From Salipiger abyssi (GTDB lineage Bacteria > Pseudomonadota > Alphaproteobacteria > Rhodobacterales > Rhodobacteraceae), in assembly GCF_017311415.1 (NCBI RefSeq), contig NZ_JAEKIS010000014.1, positions 1-64,000 of the forward strand: 64,000 nucleotides of DNA, in the 5' to 3' direction. The position numbers and the translations under genes were made by a program. The notes beneath the pieces are model-generated. The model was not told the DNA's origin, searched no databases, and saw nothing but the letters and a program-made list of their open reading frames with translations. Of the stretch, positions 61,841-64,000 are shown one piece after another (position 1 is the first letter of the stretch; each line of letters opens with the position of its first letter).

Positions 61841-62479
61841 ATGGCCAAATTGCCCGTGATGAGCGCGGCGGAACTGATCCGCGATGCCTATGCCAATGAT
61901 CTAGGCGACCGCGTGCATACCGCCATAGATATTCGCGGCGTCCAGGCGTTTTACCTCAAGGACGGCACGCTGGTGATCCCCGGCACCAACGAGCTGTCGG
62001 ACTGGTTCGATTTCAACTTGCAATTCGGCGGCAGACCGATGGACGGTCACGGGTTCGAGGTGGTTCCGGGCGACAGCGGCACGCTCTGGCATGGCGGGTT
62101 TCTCGAACACGCCCAGATCGTCTACACCTTTGCCAAGGGGTTGCGGCCGAAATTCATCGTTGGCCACAGTCTGGGCGCGGCATCGGCGCAGATCGTCGGG
62201 GCCTCGCTCTCGACGCCCACCATTGCCTTTGCCTCGCCGAAAACCTGCAAGTCGCGCGGGCGCATGGCGGGCGAGGGCTGGGTGCTGAATATCTGCCGCA
62301 TCGACGATACGGTCTGCCACGCGCCGCCGGCTTTCCTGGGCTTCCGAAATGTCGGCAGCCTTTACTGGCTGACCCCGGACGAGGCGAACCCGGGCGAGGA
62401 TCACAAGATCGGCAACTACATGGACCTACTGAAGCTCAAACGCGTGCAAGAGCGGGTGCCCGCAGCCTGGCCGGCCTGA
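61841..62479 (+). CDS. lipase (class 3)-like alpha/beta hydrolase
   Basis: A 212-residue protein with a class-3-lipase-like core. GHSLGAA gives nucleophile S110, with D155/D156 (CRIDDTVCH) and H188 (GEDHKIGNY) as the probable triad. It lacks a signal peptide, so an intracellular lipase/esterase role is suggested. A GAAGGAGAT ribosome site precedes the ATG at 61841. Substrate is unknown. Confidence 0.82.
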   Translation: MAKLPVMSAAELIRDAYANDLGDRVHTAIDIRGVQAFYLKDGTLVIPGTNELSDWFDFNLQFGGRPMDGHGFEVVPGDSGTLWHGGFLEHAQIVYTFAKGLRPKFIVGHSLGAASAQIVGASLSTPTIAFASPKTCKSRGRMAGEGWVLNICRIDDTVCHAPPAFLGFRNVGSLYWLTPDEANPGEDHKIGNYMDLLKLKRVQERVPAAWPA

Positions 62480-62546
62480 GCAAAGGCGGTTTCACGCTGA
62501 TTTGCGCGGTCCTGCCCCTTTCGCGCAGGTAAAAGCGGTCCTATAA

Positions 62547-63656
<1,110 letters not shown>

Positions 63657-63701
63657 TCCGCGTTTTGTGACGGCGGCCCCAAGCCTGCTATAAGGGGTTG
63701 A

Positions 63702-64000
63702 ATGGCCAAGCAAGGAACCAATTCCGAGGATTATGCCGGCCCGCTGAAGCGTCTGCTTCTGGCGGTGCTGCTGTTGTGCCTCGTGGGCCTTTTCATCTTC
63801 TGGCGCATCGACAGCCCGCGGGTCGAGCGCTTTCGGGCGCAGATCGTCGATGCGGTGATCCCCGGGTTCGACTGGGCCATGGCGCCGGTGACCGGCGCTG
63901 TGGGCATCCTGCGCGATTTCCAGAGCTATCAGCGCATCTACGACCAGAACCAGGAGCTGCGGCGCGAGCTGCGGCAGATGACCGCCTGGAAAGAGGCGGC
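63702..64000 (+). CDS. mreC: rod-shape protein MreC (partial)
   Basis: The frame starts ATG at 63702, 45 bases after mreB, and runs open to the window end (99 codons). MAKQGTNSEDYAGPLKRLLLAVLLLCLVGLFIFWRIDSPRVERFR has a cytoplasmic head and a transmembrane helix (about 18-36), and DQNQELRRELRQMTAWKE begins the MreC coiled coil. Only the N-terminal third is seen. Confidence 0.88.
   Translation, partial: MAKQGTNSEDYAGPLKRLLLAVLLLCLVGLFIFWRIDSPRVERFRAQIVDAVIPGFDWAMAPVTGAVGILRDFQSYQRIYDQNQELRRELRQMTAWKEA

Overview
The window reads as an ordinary stretch of chromosome from a marine-type alphaproteobacterium of the family Rhodobacteraceae (Roseobacter/Rhodobacter lineage). Reasons: high GC, the gene order mdh - mcl2 - DUF1737 - mch - sdhCDA..B, a divergent ethylmalonyl-CoA pair (ecm/ccr), petP/petR, a taurine-pyruvate-type aminotransferase, and interspersed short repeats of the kind seen in this family. 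No rRNA, tRNA, CRISPR array, prophage or insertion sequence was recognised. The genus cannot be fixed from sequence alone.

Layout. 0.1-5.5 kb (minus): isoprenoid block dxs-ispA-xseB, a histone-deacetylase-like amidohydrolase, and petR/petP regulators. 5.6-10.3 kb (plus, then hup): ilvE, a taurine-pyruvate-type transaminase, a GNAT, a transglutaminase-like protein lacking the usual histidine, and HU. 10.4-16.8 kb: AMP nucleosidase and a zinc-ribbon membrane protein (minus), then ftsE-ftsX-plsC-PNPOx and a Tat-type intradiol dioxygenase (plus). 17-27.3 kb (minus): the 2-oxoacid block sucC - membrane protein - sucD - sulfotransferase - odhA - odhB - small genes - lpdA. 27.6-39.1 kb: a GT2 enzyme, mdh, mcl2, nnrU-like, DUF1737, mch and sdhCDA-[three lipoproteins, sulfotransferase]-sdhB. 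39.3-46.3 kb: an ornithine decarboxylase behind a structured leader and a complete branched-chain-amino-acid-type ABC transporter. 46.6-51.1 kb is the most accessory part: a three-repeat LamG-like/PIG-L protein, DUF1989, and an AT-richer deoD/H-NS pair. 51.2-54.9 kb: ecm and ccr. 55.1-56.8 kb: a small overlapping ORF, luxR and luxI. 56.9-64 kb: a RecD-like helicase, thioesterase, cation exporter, mscL, GST, YtoQ, a lipase-like protein, and mreB with the start of mreC.

How the genes fit together. Much of the window is central C2/C4 carbon metabolism. The ethylmalonyl-CoA enzymes (ccr, ecm, mch, mcl2) convert acetyl-CoA units to glyoxylate, malate and succinyl-CoA precursors, and their products enter the TCA enzymes encoded beside them (sucCD, odhAB-lpdA, sdh, mdh). 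The suc and sdh operons each carry a pair of TGTGATCAC[A/G] palindromes 20-21 bp apart upstream, with a shared T5GG spacer core. This is the best regulatory signal in the window. Both operons also carry an embedded sulfotransferase-fold gene.

I did not find a convincing wholly new system. The items most worth testing are the shared paired operator, the lipoprotein/sulfotransferase cassette inside sdh, the small ORF overlapping luxR, the LamG-PIG-L protein without an export signal, and the branched hairpin element at 41.4-41.5 kb.
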